In this document: one piece after another, positions 25,741 through 35,382 of the stretch
How the letters are laid out: the number at the start of each line of letters is the position of its first letter
Numbering within the stretch: the first letter of the stretch is position 1
Source of the DNA: Flavisphingopyxis soli
GTDB taxonomy: Bacteria > Pseudomonadota > Alphaproteobacteria > Sphingomonadales > Sphingomonadaceae
Reading direction: 5' to 3'
Assembly: GCF_007995095.1 (NCBI RefSeq)
Contig: NZ_VOPY01000001.1
Location: 1,141,001 to 1,205,000, forward strand
Length of the DNA stretch: 64,000 nucleotides
Made by a program: the position numbers and the translations under genes
The notes under the pieces: generated by a model
Database searches by the model: none
What the model saw: only the letters and a program-made list of their open reading frames with translations
Told to the model about the DNA's origin: nothing

Positions 25741-27164
25741 CCGACCGTCGCCGCGTCCTTGTCGTCAGCGATCGCTATCCGCCCGAGATCGCAGGCGGCG
25801 CCGAACTCAGCCTGCACGATACGCTCAAGGCGCTCGATCCGGTGGAATGGGAATGCCGCGTCATCGCGCTGAGCGACCGCGCCGGCGTCCGCCGGACGAC
25901 GTTCGACGGGATTCCCGTTGCCTTTGTCGGTTCGGAGGACGGCTGGCCCGTCCGCCTCGGCCAGATCAAGGCGCGCCTGTCGCCGATGGGGCGCTGGCAA
26001 AAACGGCTGATCGGCCCGTTCGTCGCGCTCGGCCTGCTTGTCGCCTATCTGGCGCAATCTTTCGCTGGCATTGGTCGGCGGTTGGGGCGCGTCGTCCTGC
26101 TCGCCATGCTGGCGGCATTCGATCGCGATCATTTCGGTCGGCTTGAGGAAGCCTATGATCGACGCTCGCCGCCTTCGCGCCTGATCCAGGCGGCGATCGA
26201 CGACTGGCATCCCGACATCGTCCATTTCGACAACAAGGACAGCATCATGCTGTCGCCGACGCTCGATACCGGGTCTGCCAGGACGGTCGCGATGGTGCGC
26301 GACCACCGCTTCTTCTGCGGCCATCCGCGCCAGCGCATGATGGTCGGCGAGCGTGCGTGCGCGACCTGTGCCTTTGGCTGTGTCGGCGACCTCGGCCAAC
26401 CGCAGCGCGGCATGATCGAACGCGAAATGGCGCAGGCGATCACGCTGCGCCACGCCGCGCTGGCCGGGATCGACACGGTCCTGACGACGAGCGACTATCT
26501 GGTCGACCAGCTGGCGCGCGCGGGCGTTGGCCAGATTGCGATGGCGCTGGGCAACCCGCATCCCCCGGTCGCCGACTATGCGCGCGCGGCCGACGGTGTC
26601 GTGCGCGCCGACCCGCCCGAAATCCTGTTCGTCGGCCATTTGCGCGATGCCAAGGGGCCGATGGTGCTGATCGACTGCCTGCCGCAGCTTGCCGACGCCC
26701 TCGATACCTTCAAACTCGTCTTTGCCGGGCGCGGACCGCTCCATGACGCCATCGTTGCGCGCGCGCAGGCGATGGGCCTTGGCCGCCATGTCGAGATGCT
26801 CGGTTTTGCCCCACGCGACGACATCTACCGGAGGCTCGCGCGCGCCAGCGTGGTTGTCGGCCCGACGATCGGTCCCGAGGGTTTCGGCAGGTTACCGCTC
26901 GAAGCGGCCATCGCGCGGCGTCCGATCGTCGCCAGCGCGCAGGGCGGCCATCTCGAAACGATCATCGACGGCACGACCGGCCGGCTGGTCGCACCCGGCG
27001 ATCGCACAGCGCTGGCACAGGCGATCGTCGATCTCGTCACCCACCCCGATGCGGCCGCCGCGATGGGCGAGGCCGCCCATGCGCATGTGCTCGACCGTTT
27101 CTCTGCGCAGGCAGTCGCCGACCGGCTGGTCGGCGCGTGGCGAACGCTACTCGGCCAGGCCTAG
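25737..27164 (+). CDS. GT4 glycosyltransferase with a four-cysteine cluster
   Basis: This 475-residue glycosyltransferase has the usual ends, RVLVVSDRYPPEIAGGAELS and the E-x7-E motif in GPEGFGRLPLEAA. It also has a predicted Cys cluster between the two domains, C194-x13-C208-x2-C211-x3-C215, within HRFFCGHPRQRMM and ERACATCAFGCVG. This fits a metal site, and such clusters are known in a subset of GT4 enzymes. A basic amphipathic segment near residues 90-120 may contact the membrane. It is translationally coupled to the previous gene (ATGA). Confidence 0.9.
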   Translation: MTDRRRVLVVSDRYPPEIAGGAELSLHDTLKALDPVEWECRVIALSDRAGVRRTTFDGIPVAFVGSEDGWPVRLGQIKARLSPMGRWQKRLIGPFVALGLLVAYLAQSFAGIGRRLGRVVLLAMLAAFDRDHFGRLEEAYDRRSPPSRLIQAAIDDWHPDIVHFDNKDSIMLSPTLDTGSARTVAMVRDHRFFCGHPRQRMMVGERACATCAFGCVGDLGQPQRGMIEREMAQAITLRHAALAGIDTVLTTSDYLVDQLARAGVGQIAMALGNPHPPVADYARAADGVVRADPPEILFVGHLRDAKGPMVLIDCLPQLADALDTFKLVFAGRGPLHDAIVARAQAMGLGRHVEMLGFAPRDDIYRRLARASVVVGPTIGPEGFGRLPLEAAIARRPIVASAQGGHLETIIDGTTGRLVAPGDRTALAQAIVDLVTHPDAAAAMGEAAHAHVLDRFSAQAVADRLVGAWRTLLGQA

Positions 27165-28309
27165 GCGTTTTTCGCGGCGAGATTCATCGCTTGCGCCAGA
27201 CGGCGGCAGCAATCGCCCTGATCGTAATGCGTCAGCACCCGTTCGCGCCCCGCCGCGCCCATCGCCTGCGCGCGCGCCGGATCGGCGAGCAGCTCTACGA
27301 TTTCCTGCGCCATGCCATCGATGTCGCCCTCGGCCACCAGCATCCCGGTCCGCCCGTCGACGACGGTTTCGGCCATGCCGCCGTGGCGCGTTACGACCAC
27401 CGGCAAGCCGCACGCACCGGCTTCGAGCGGGGCAAGGCCAAACGCCTCGGCCGCGCCGTCGGCCTGCGTCATGCCGTGCTGGATAAAGACCGAAGCGCCC
27501 TGCAGCAGCTCGACGACACGATCGACCGGCTGGGCGAGGTGAAAGTGTACGCGCTCGCTCACGCCGAGCGCGCGCGCATGATCGATGCACCGCTGCCGCA
27601 AGGGGCCGTCGCCAATCACGTCGAAGTGCGCGTCGGGATGGCTCTCGACAACCTTCGCGAAGGCGGAGATCGCCTCGAGTGGACCCTTGAGCGGGATCAG
27701 CCGGCCGATCGCGACGATCCGTTTCGTTACCGGCCGGTCGTGTGCGGGGACAAAGCGGCGCGTGTCGATTCCGACCGGACAGACGATCAACTTCGCCTCG
27801 GGACAGCCCAGCGCCACCAGCCGATCGGCCATGAACGTTGATGTCACGACGATCCCGTCGGCCTGCGCGAAGAGCGCGCGATAGCGCTCGGCAAAGCCCG
27901 CGAAGCGCGCCAGGATGTTGGCGTCATGGCCGTGGAAATGGACGAACAGGCGCACTCCGGCGGCGCACAGCGCGTCGGCGAATTCGGCCCCGACATGGCC
28001 GTGCTCGACGAGCACGGTGGTGACATTGTGGTGCTGCAGGAAGCCTTGCAGCCGCGCCGTTTCGCGCCGCGTCATGCACGCCGGTCGCGGTTTGCGAGCG
28101 AGGCCCAGTGCGCGCCGCACGAGATAGTCGAGCACATAGAGCGGCGCATGCGTCTTGCCGCCCAGCGCCAGGAACGGCCCGTCGAACCCGGCCGGCGGGC
28201 TACCCTTGCGCGCCACCAGCGCGGTGTCGCCCGGCGCGAGGCAGGCAACATGATCGCGGATGAAGGTTTCCGACGGCTGGTCGAACGCGTGCGAGATGAT
28301 CGCAAGCAT
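27161..28309 (-). CDS. GT4 glycosyltransferase (colanic-acid type)
   Basis: The 382-residue enzyme starts LAIISHAFDQPSETFIRDHV, typical of AmsK/WcaL-like transferases of exopolysaccharide clusters (SETFI motif). It has HFHGHDA, RIVAIGRLIPLKGPLEAI, and E-x7-E in AEAFGLAPLEAG. It acts on the lipid-linked oligosaccharide. Its start and the stop of the upstream methyltransferase overlap (TGATG). Confidence 0.92.
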   Translation of the reverse strand: MLAIISHAFDQPSETFIRDHVACLAPGDTALVARKGSPPAGFDGPFLALGGKTHAPLYVLDYLVRRALGLARKPRPACMTRRETARLQGFLQHHNVTTVLVEHGHVGAEFADALCAAGVRLFVHFHGHDANILARFAGFAERYRALFAQADGIVVTSTFMADRLVALGCPEAKLIVCPVGIDTRRFVPAHDRPVTKRIVAIGRLIPLKGPLEAISAFAKVVESHPDAHFDVIGDGPLRQRCIDHARALGVSERVHFHLAQPVDRVVELLQGASVFIQHGMTQADGAAEAFGLAPLEAGACGLPVVVTRHGGMAETVVDGRTGMLVAEGDIDGMAQEIVELLADPARAQAMGAAGRERVLTHYDQGDCCRRLAQAMNLAAKNA

Positions 28310-29004
28310 CAGTCGCCCCCGGCCGGTCCGTCCTGGCGCTTGCGATAGACGTAGAAGTCGGCAAACGACGTCTTGTCGGGATTGGCGGTGTCGTATGGAA
28401 AGCGGTTGGCAATCCGTTCGAACAACGTCCAGCCCGGCTGGTTTTCATCGACCCAGTCGGAAAACCGCCGATGCGTGACGTGGCGCGTCGCGGCGAATTC
28501 GGGAAAGCGCTCGATCGCCTCGGCGTGGGTCATGTTGCTCGAATAGATCACCACCCACTCGCGCGAAGCGGCAAACAGCGCGGCAAGATAGTCGGCAAAG
28601 GTCGAATCTTCGATCAGGTGATAGATCACGTCGAGCGACATCGTCAGGTCGTAGCTCTGTCCCTCGGGGATCGCGGTCAGGAAGCGCTTGGCGGAATCGC
28701 CCGCAAAGCGCTTGCGACACATCGCGACCGCCGCCTCGGAAATATCGATCCCGGTATAATCGGGATAGGCCGCCAGCTCGAGCTGGCTGCCGTCACCCGA
28801 ACCGAGTTCCAGCACACTGGTAATCGCGTGGTCGGCGACGAACCGGTTGAGCACATCGGCCTTGAACCGGGCGAGGCGCCCGACCGAACCCGCGCCCGAT
28901 TTGCCGCCGGTGGCATAGCGATCCTGCCAATACTGGTCGGATCGGACGAAGTCCGGTTCGCGCCGCCTGCGCAGCAATCGGCCTAGTGTTTCGCGAACGG
29001 TCAA
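28309..29004 (-). CDS. Class I SAM-dependent methyltransferase
   Basis: The 231-residue methyltransferase has motif I VLELGSGDGSQLELAA, GIDISEAAVAMCRKRF and DLTMSLDVIYHLIED. It lies in a glycan locus, so it probably methylates a sugar or a glycan end, but the substrate is unknown. The start TTG at 29004 overlaps the flippase stop (TTGA). A basic N-terminal segment (RLLRRRREPDF) could contact membranes or acidic glycans. Confidence 0.82.
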   Translation of the reverse strand: MTVRETLGRLLRRRREPDFVRSDQYWQDRYATGGKSGAGSVGRLARFKADVLNRFVADHAITSVLELGSGDGSQLELAAYPDYTGIDISEAAVAMCRKRFAGDSAKRFLTAIPEGQSYDLTMSLDVIYHLIEDSTFADYLAALFAASREWVVIYSSNMTHAEAIERFPEFAATRHVTHRRFSDWVDENQPGWTLFERIANRFPYDTANPDKTSFADFYVYRKRQDGPAGGD

Positions 29005-30560
29005 AGGGTTCTGCTCCTGCGCAATCGTGTCGTGTATGGCGTGATGAGGGCAAGCATCCGCTGCTTCAAGCTCGAATAGCGATCGAGCCATGCGACGAGC
29101 AACGCGACGAGCACGCCGTAGATCGCGGCACACGCGGCGCCACCGGCAAACAGACCGATCGGGCCCTGCGCGGCAATCCAGTCGCCCATCGTCCACCAGA
29201 TCGCCGCGCTCGCGACGATGCCGCTGGCGATGAGCGGAACCAGCACCGCCGTCATCTCGCGCAGCCGCAGTGGCGCCTTGGCCGCAGCATAGGCGAAACA
29301 GGGCAGGGCGAGGCACCAGACCGCGACGCTGTAGGTCGCCGCGACCCCCTTCGCACCATAAGGCAGGCCGAGCAGGAACGCGCCGATCCACACCGGCGTG
29401 GTGAGCAGCGCCCACTGCATCATCCGGCGCGTTTCGCCGAGCGAGACGTAAATCCATCCGACCGAGTTCATCGGTGCCGCGACGAACAGCGAAAGCGACA
29501 ACAGCGCGAAAATCTCGCCCGATTTTTCCCATCCGGGTCCGAATATGAAGGCAACCAGAGGCTCGGCGGTCGCGGTGAACACCGCCGAAATGCCGACTCC
29601 GATAATCGTGATCAGGCCCAATGCGTCGAGGAAGGTCCGGCGCCAGCGCGCGGGATCGTCCTGCATCCGGCTCAGCGCGGGAATGACCGCCGATCCGATC
29701 GGACCGTTGATGACGTGCGTCGGCAGCAGCAGGAGCATGTAGGCGCGGTTGTAAAAGCCCAGCTCGATTGATCCCCAGCGATGCCCGACGAGCAGGTCGT
29801 CGAACTGGCGGTGGAAGTAATTGAGGAACTGGAAGCCGGTGAGGTGCAGGCCGAACGCCAATGCGCCGCGGACCTGGCTCCAGTCGCGCACGCGGCTGGG
29901 CCGCCACGGGCAGGCCAGCCACAGCAGGCCGAAAGTCAGCAGCCCCGCGGTCCAGCTTTGCGCAACCAGCGCCCAGTAACCGAGGTCGGTCTGCCACGCG
30001 ATGCCGATCGCGACCAGCGCGGCGACCGCCTGCGCGACGATCGTCGTCACTTCGAGCGCGGCCCAGCGCATGCCGCGCTGGAGCAGCGCGGCGTGCTGGC
30101 GACTGGCGGCGAGCAGCGGGACCGGCAGCGCCATTGCGATGATGACGTTGAGCACGCGCGGATCGTCGAAAAACCATGCCGCCAGCGGCGCCAACGCGAT
30201 CACCGCGAGCATCACCGCAAGGCCCATGCCGAGGTTGATCAGGAACAGGCCGCTGACGGTGTCCTGGTCGATTTCGGTCCGCTGTACCGTCGCCGCCGCC
30301 AGCCCGAGTTCGGAAAACATCGCGACAAATGCGGTGATCGCCGCGGCCATCGCGATGACGCCGAAATCGTCGGGCAGCAGCAGCCGCGCGAGGATTGCCA
30401 GCGTGGCGAACTGGATGGCGAGGCGCGTGACCTGGGCACCGATCGCAATCGCGCCGCCGCGCCGCGTCCGTTTCCCGAGATCGGCCATCAGGTGGTCGGT
30501 TGCCAGCGCCTCCTGGTTGATCGCGTCGCGATCGGGCACTTCGTCGAGTTCGACGCTCAT
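29001..30560 (-). CDS. Polysaccharide flippase, WzxC/MOP family
   Basis: The 519-residue protein begins with a cytosolic leader then RRGGAIAIGAQVTRLAIQFATLAILARLLLPDDFG, the signature of the WzxC/ExoT-type polysaccharide exporter branch of the MOP superfamily, with about a dozen or more hydrophobic segments. It flips the undecaprenyl-linked repeat unit to the periplasm. It lies downstream of the initiating transferase on the same strand. Confidence 0.93.
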   Translation of the reverse strand: MSVELDEVPDRDAINQEALATDHLMADLGKRTRRGGAIAIGAQVTRLAIQFATLAILARLLLPDDFGVIAMAAAITAFVAMFSELGLAAATVQRTEIDQDTVSGLFLINLGMGLAVMLAVIALAPLAAWFFDDPRVLNVIIAMALPVPLLAASRQHAALLQRGMRWAALEVTTIVAQAVAALVAIGIAWQTDLGYWALVAQSWTAGLLTFGLLWLACPWRPSRVRDWSQVRGALAFGLHLTGFQFLNYFHRQFDDLLVGHRWGSIELGFYNRAYMLLLLPTHVINGPIGSAVIPALSRMQDDPARWRRTFLDALGLITIIGVGISAVFTATAEPLVAFIFGPGWEKSGEIFALLSLSLFVAAPMNSVGWIYVSLGETRRMMQWALLTTPVWIGAFLLGLPYGAKGVAATYSVAVWCLALPCFAYAAAKAPLRLREMTAVLVPLIASGIVASAAIWWTMGDWIAAQGPIGLFAGGAACAAIYGVLVALLVAWLDRYSSLKQRMLALITPYTTRLRRSRTL

Positions 30561-30566
30561 CGCGCT

Positions 30567-31955
30567 TCAATAGGCATTGGCGTGGACCAGGATGCGAAGC
30601 GTGCGGGCGAGGATGCCGACATCGCGCGCCAGCGACCAGTTCGCGACATATTCAAGATCGGCCTGGAGCCGGTCGGAAAGCGCGCCCGAGGTATGCGTCG
30701 CGCCGCGATGGCCGCGGACCTGCGCGAGGCCCGTCAGCCCCGGCTTGACCGCATGACGATGCCAGTAGCGCGCATCGACGTCCCAGAACAGCGCGTCGCC
30801 GGCGCGCGATCCTTCGGCATGCGGGCGCGGCCCGACGATGCTCATGTCGCCGGCGATGACGTTGGCGAGCTGGGGCAGCTCGTCGAGGCTGGTCCGCCGG
30901 ATGAAGCGGCCGACGCGGGTGATGCGATCGTCGTCGCGCGCGGTTGATCGCGTGCCCTTTGCGTCACTCGCTTCGTGGCGCATCGAGCGAAACTTGAGGA
31001 TGTCGAACGGCCGGTTGTCGAGGCCGATGCGTTGCTGGCGAAACAGCACGGGGCCGCGGCTGTCGAGAACGATCGCGAGCGCGACGAGCAGTGCGATCGG
31101 CAGCGCGACGGGCAGCAGCAGCGCGACGACGACGAGGTCGAAGCCGCGTTTGAGTGTGCGCTGCGAAATGCTGAGCGGGTTCGAGCTGAGCAACAGGCCG
31201 GTCTTGCCGTCGATCCGGGTGAGCGCGAGCGGCGACAGTGCGTCGAGTTCGGGCATGACGATTTCGCCATGAATCGCGAGCGACTTGAGCGCCACCGCCC
31301 ACGCCGCGCGATCGGCGGGGTTGCATCGGACGATGATGCGATCATGGCCGCGCGCGAGATCGCCAAGGCGGCTGGCCTGGTCGGCGCTGTCGAGCGTCGG
31401 TGATAGGCCGAGCGAGCCGGCATCGATCGCCCCGGCGGGAACCGGGCGCTCGCCCGTCGCGTCGATCACCAGCGTTGCATAAGGGCTGTCGCCAAGGCGG
31501 CGGCGCCCCGAGCGGGCGACGCTATAGCGCGCGGCGGCGATCGTCGCAGTGCTGCCGATTGCGCCGAGGCCCATTACCATGCGCGAAAAATCGATACTGA
31601 CCTTGAGGAAAAAGGCGATCAGCAGGATCGATCCCGTCGCGACGACGAGCGCGAAAAAAGCGCGGCGATAGCCGATCAGGAAATCGTTCGTCGCATCGGC
31701 CGAAAAGGCATCGCGGCTGAGCGCGACGACGAGGTAGATCGGCAGCAAAGCCGCCAGCACGGGGCCGACCTCACCGGGGTCGAGCACGCCGAGCCAGATC
31801 CGGCAAGCGAACGAAAAGGCGAGGCTGATCGCGGCGATATCGGCAAGCACCAGCAGGACGGCAAGGCGATGACGCGCGGTGCGCTTGCCCGTCACTGGCG
31901 CTGGCGCGTCGTGCGTTACGGCCGATCTCGCGTCTGTTCGCTGCATTCTAGCCAT
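30567..31955 (-). CDS. Polyprenyl-phosphate glycosylphosphotransferase (WcaJ-like)
   Basis: The 462-residue protein has four predicted N-terminal helices, a CoA-binding-like middle (VIDATGERPVPAG), and the C-terminal sugar-phosphotransferase domain: LKRGFDLVVVALLLP, FRQQRIGLDNRPFDILKFRSM, and TSLDELPQLANVIAGDMSIVGPRP. It transfers hexose-1-phosphate from a UDP-sugar to undecaprenyl phosphate, starting repeat-unit assembly. The upstream region between 31956 and 32069 contains no clear signal. Start: ATG at 31955 or at 31946. Confidence 0.94.
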   Translation of the reverse strand: MARMQRTDARSAVTHDAPAPVTGKRTARHRLAVLLVLADIAAISLAFSFACRIWLGVLDPGEVGPVLAALLPIYLVVALSRDAFSADATNDFLIGYRRAFFALVVATGSILLIAFFLKVSIDFSRMVMGLGAIGSTATIAAARYSVARSGRRRLGDSPYATLVIDATGERPVPAGAIDAGSLGLSPTLDSADQASRLGDLARGHDRIIVRCNPADRAAWAVALKSLAIHGEIVMPELDALSPLALTRIDGKTGLLLSSNPLSISQRTLKRGFDLVVVALLLPVALPIALLVALAIVLDSRGPVLFRQQRIGLDNRPFDILKFRSMRHEASDAKGTRSTARDDDRITRVGRFIRRTSLDELPQLANVIAGDMSIVGPRPHAEGSRAGDALFWDVDARYWHRHAVKPGLTGLAQVRGHRGATHTSGALSDRLQADLEYVANWSLARDVGILARTLRILVHANAY

Positions 31956-32069
31956 ATCGTTTATGCCGCGCCCCCGGTCGCCCGCCGCTCTTTAGCAGGC
32001 GATACGCCCTCTTGTTTAGCGATTGTTTGATTGTCCGGCGAGCGGGCGCATCGTGCGCGGCCAATGGCG

Positions 32070-32861
32070 CTAGGCGCGCGGCCAGGCCACGAGCATCCGC
32101 GCGTCGGCCGACGGCTCGATCTGCGCACTATCGGCAACGTGAAAACAGTCGCCGCAGCCGCCGCTCTCGCCATCGACCGCGATTATCCCGGTGAGCGGCA
32201 CGACGAGCAGGCGGCGATCGTCGGGTACACCGGCAAGATCGGCCCCCGACAGCACGACCGCGAAGGGCGCGGCGTCGACCAGCATCGCATCGCGATCGAG
32301 CGGCACGTGGTTGAACTGGCCGGCGGGGAAGGGCGCTGCACGCGCCACCGCCACGCCGTCATCGAGGTGCAATTCGCGCGGTCGGCCGTAATCGTAGAGG
32401 CGGTAGGTGATATCGGCGGCCTGCTGGATCTCGACCATCGTCACGCCGGGTCCGATCGCATGGATCGTGCCGGGCGGGACGTAATAGAAATCTCCGGCGG
32501 CGACGGGGCGCCAGTCGATCATGTCTTCGATCGCGCCCGACAAAGCGGCGGCGCGCAGTTCGGCCGGTGAAACCGGCGCAACCGTGCCGATGCCGATCGT
32601 CGCATCGGGTCCGGCGGCGACGATGTACCAGCATTCGGTCTTGCCCGACGGCTGGCCGCGTGCGGCGGCCTGGGCATCGTCGGGATGGACCTGGATCGAC
32701 AGCTTTTCGCTGGTGAAGAGATATTTCGCGAGCAGGCCGAAATCGTCGGGCGCGCCTTCGTACCAGATCTCGCCGGTCCGCTGTCCTCCGGGCGCGCCGA
32801 ACCGGGCCGCGATATCGGTGCGACCCCATATTTTTTCGACGAAGTGACGGCGCAGTTTCAT
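32070..32861 (-). CDS. manA: Mannose-6-phosphate isomerase, type I
   Basis: The 263-residue cupin-fold enzyme starts MKLRRHFVEKIWGR. Zinc ligands are in IQVHPDD, KTECWYIV and GTIHAIG. It interconverts fructose-6-phosphate and mannose-6-phosphate for GDP-mannose supply. The family is usually longer (about 390 residues); this is the short type common in alphaproteobacteria. The ATG at 32861 was chosen because the preceding in-frame region lies over wecC. It is followed by wcaJ-like. Confidence 0.9.
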   Translation of the reverse strand: MKLRRHFVEKIWGRTDIAARFGAPGGQRTGEIWYEGAPDDFGLLAKYLFTSEKLSIQVHPDDAQAAARGQPSGKTECWYIVAAGPDATIGIGTVAPVSPAELRAAALSGAIEDMIDWRPVAAGDFYYVPPGTIHAIGPGVTMVEIQQAADITYRLYDYGRPRELHLDDGVAVARAAPFPAGQFNHVPLDRDAMLVDAAPFAVVLSGADLAGVPDDRRLLVVPLTGIIAVDGESGGCGDCFHVADSAQIEPSADARMLVAWPRA

Positions 32862-32877
32862 GGGCTTTGCCAGCAAC

Positions 32878-34176
32878 CTACGACGGCGCGCGACGTTCGG
32901 TCCAGTTGCTCCGCACCGGCTGGTCGGGCCACAGTCCGCGCGTGTCGTAGACGATCTTGTCGCGACGCTCGCCGAGCGGGATCGATTTGAAGACATCGTG
33001 ATCAACCAGCAGGATGATCGCGCCGCACTGGTCGAGCGCATCGTCGAGCGCGACGAGATGCGCCTTGGTCCCCGCCAGCGGCTTGGGCAGCGCCTCGGCA
33101 AAGGGTTCGACGATGGCGATGCGATCGCCGAACTCGGCCGCGAGCGCGACCGCGACATCGAGCGCGGGGCTTTCACGAAAGTCATCGATATTCGGTTTGA
33201 AAGCAAGGCCGAACAGCGCGACCTTCATATCGTCCGGCAAGGCCGAGATCATCGCCCTGGCGCGCGTTACGACGTGGTCGGTCTTGGCCAGGTTGACCTC
33301 GCGCGCGGTGCGGATGAGGCGGCTGTTGGCGGGGTCGCCGGCCACGATGAACCACGGATCGACCGCGATGCAATGGCCGCCGACGCCGGGTCCGGGCTGG
33401 AGGATGTTGACGCGCGGATGGCGGTTGGCGAGCCTCACGACGTCCCACACGTCGATGTCCATGCCGTCGGCGATGATCGACAGCTCGTTGGCAAACGCGA
33501 TGTTGACGTCGCGAAAGCTGTTCTCGACCAGCTTGACGAGTTCGGCGGCGCGCGCGGTCGTCGTGACGCATTCGCCGCGGACGAAATTGCGATAAAATGT
33601 CATTGCGCGGCGCGCGCAGCGCGGCGTGATCCCGCCGATACAGCGGTCGTTGGCGACCAGCTCGGCCAGGATCCGTCCCGGCAGGACGCGCTCGGGGCAA
33701 TAGGCGATGAAGATGTCGGCGGCGCCGTCGCAATGGCCCGGCACCTTGAGGTCGCTTCGCGCTTCGGCGATCGCCGCGCACAATTGCTCGGTCGTGCCGA
33801 CCGGCGAGGTCGATTCGAGGATAATCAGGTTGCCCGGCTCGAGGAACGGCGCGATCCGGGCGGCGGCGTCGAGGACGTAGCTGATGTCGGGGTCGTTATC
33901 GGCGCCGAGCGGGGTCGGCACCGCGATGAGGAAATTGTCGCCCCGTTCGACCTCGAGCGAGGCGCGCAGCGTGCCGCGTTCGACGACGCCGCGCACCAGC
34001 CCGTCGAGATCGACCTCCTCGAGATGGACCTGGCCCTTGTTGACCGTTTCGACGACGTGTTCATTGACGTCGACGCCGATCGTCTCGATGCCCGAACGCG
34101 CGATCAGCGCGGCGGTCGGCAGGCCGATATAGCCCAGCCCCATGACGATGGTTTTCTGGCCTTCAGCGATGGGCAT
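32878..34176 (-). CDS. wecC: UDP-N-acetyl-D-mannosamine dehydrogenase
   Basis: The 432-residue UDP-sugar dehydrogenase has the NAD motif GLGYIGLPTAA, VDVNEHVVETVNKG, ILESTSPVGTTE, YCPERVLPG, ENSFRDVNIAFANELS, and catalytic Cys in GPGVGGHCIAVDPWF. This matches WecC closely, so it oxidises UDP-ManNAc to UDP-ManNAcA. It overlaps wecB by 14 bases, supporting the wecB-wecC pathway. Start: ATG 34176, MPIAEGQK. Confidence 0.95.
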   Translation of the reverse strand: MPIAEGQKTIVMGLGYIGLPTAALIARSGIETIGVDVNEHVVETVNKGQVHLEEVDLDGLVRGVVERGTLRASLEVERGDNFLIAVPTPLGADNDPDISYVLDAAARIAPFLEPGNLIILESTSPVGTTEQLCAAIAEARSDLKVPGHCDGAADIFIAYCPERVLPGRILAELVANDRCIGGITPRCARRAMTFYRNFVRGECVTTTARAAELVKLVENSFRDVNIAFANELSIIADGMDIDVWDVVRLANRHPRVNILQPGPGVGGHCIAVDPWFIVAGDPANSRLIRTAREVNLAKTDHVVTRARAMISALPDDMKVALFGLAFKPNIDDFRESPALDVAVALAAEFGDRIAIVEPFAEALPKPLAGTKAHLVALDDALDQCGAIILLVDHDVFKSIPLGERRDKIVYDTRGLWPDQPVRSNWTERRAPS

Positions 34177-35290
34177 TGGCAATAATCTCCGAAATGCGGC
34201 TGGCGGCGTGGCCGTCGCCGAACGGGTTGTGCGCGCGCGACATCGCGGCATAGGCGTCTTCGTCGTCGAGCAGGCGAAAGGTTTCGCTGATGATCCGCTC
34301 GGCGTCGGTCCCGACGAGCAAGGCGGTGCCCGCCTCGATCCCCTCGGGCCGCTCGGTCGTCTCGCGCATGACGAGCACCGGCTTGCCGAAACTCGGCGCC
34401 TCTTCCTGCACCCCGCCCGAATCGGTCAGGACAATATGCGACGCATCAAGCAACGCCACAAACCCCGGATAATCCAAAGGATCGATCAGCGCGATGCGAT
34501 CATGCCCGCCCAAGGCGCTTTCCATCGGGCCGCGCACTTGCGGGTTAGGGTGGACGGGGAAGATGATCGCGACGTCTTCGCGTTCGGCGATGCGGGCGAC
34601 GGCGTCGGCGATCGCCGCCATGCCGTCGCCGAAATTCTCGCGCCGGTGTGATGTGACCGCGATGATCCGCTTGCCCGCAAAGCGCTTCAGCACAGGATCG
34701 AGCGACGCGGCCAGCGTGGGGTCATCCGCAACCTTCGCACGGGTCGCGAACAGCGCGTCGATGACGGTGTTGCCGGTGACGTGGATCGAGGAGGGGGCGA
34801 CGTTTTCGGCGCGCAGGGCGTCGGCGGCGCGCTGCGTCGGTGCGAAATTGAGGTCGGCGATGCAAGCGGTGACCCGGCGATTGACCTCTTCGGGCCAGGG
34901 ATGGTGGATGTCGCCGCTGCGCAATCCCGCCTCGACATGGCCGACGGGGATCTTGCGGAAATAGGCGGCGAGGCTCGCCATCATCGTCGTCAGCGTGTCG
35001 CCATGGACGAGGACGCGATCGGGCTTTTCTTCGTCGAAGACGGGGCCGAGACCGCTCAGGAGCCGTGATCCCAGTTCGTCGAGCGACTGGCCATCACGCA
35101 TCAGGTCGAGATCGATGTCGGGGGTGATGCCGCCGATCGCGAGCACCTGATCGAGCATGTCGCGGTGCTGTGCGGTGACGCAGACCGACACGTCGAGGTC
35201 CTCTCGCGTCCGCAAGGCGTGGACCACGGGAACCATCTTGATCGCTTCGGGGCGCGTACCGAACACCGTCATGATCCTAGTCTTGCGCAC
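34163..35290 (-). CDS. wecB: UDP-N-acetylglucosamine 2-epimerase (non-hydrolysing)
   Basis: The 375-residue enzyme has MTVFGTRPEAIKM, LVHGDT, GHVEAGLRSG, EEVNRR, HRRENFGDG and DSGGVQEEAPSFGKPVL, the full WecB set. It makes UDP-ManNAc from UDP-GlcNAc. The start GTG at 35290 gives the normal N-terminal length; an ATG at 35272 is possible. About 92 bases separate it from cysQ. Confidence 0.96.
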   Translation of the reverse strand: MRKTRIMTVFGTRPEAIKMVPVVHALRTREDLDVSVCVTAQHRDMLDQVLAIGGITPDIDLDLMRDGQSLDELGSRLLSGLGPVFDEEKPDRVLVHGDTLTTMMASLAAYFRKIPVGHVEAGLRSGDIHHPWPEEVNRRVTACIADLNFAPTQRAADALRAENVAPSSIHVTGNTVIDALFATRAKVADDPTLAASLDPVLKRFAGKRIIAVTSHRRENFGDGMAAIADAVARIAEREDVAIIFPVHPNPQVRGPMESALGGHDRIALIDPLDYPGFVALLDASHIVLTDSGGVQEEAPSFGKPVLVMRETTERPEGIEAGTALLVGTDAERIISETFRLLDDEDAYAAMSRAHNPFGDGHAASRISEIIANAHR

Positions 35291-35382
35291 GCACCTGTCG
35301 CCCCCGTTGGTGATTAGCCGTGCTAGGCCTAGCGCAGCGCGGTTTCCAGCAGATTAAGGAATTGCGCAAAAGCGTCGGGAGA

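Noticed and set aside
29781-30947. Long open frame antisense to the flippase
   Set aside because: No recognisable domain and very high Arg/Asp/Gln content typical of antisense frames in GC-rich genes.
32878-34176. UDP-GlcNAc 6-dehydrogenase (WbpA) feeding wlbA
   Set aside because: The sequence matches WecC (UDP-ManNAc dehydrogenase) blocks and it is coupled to wecB, so it cannot be claimed as the WlbA supplier.
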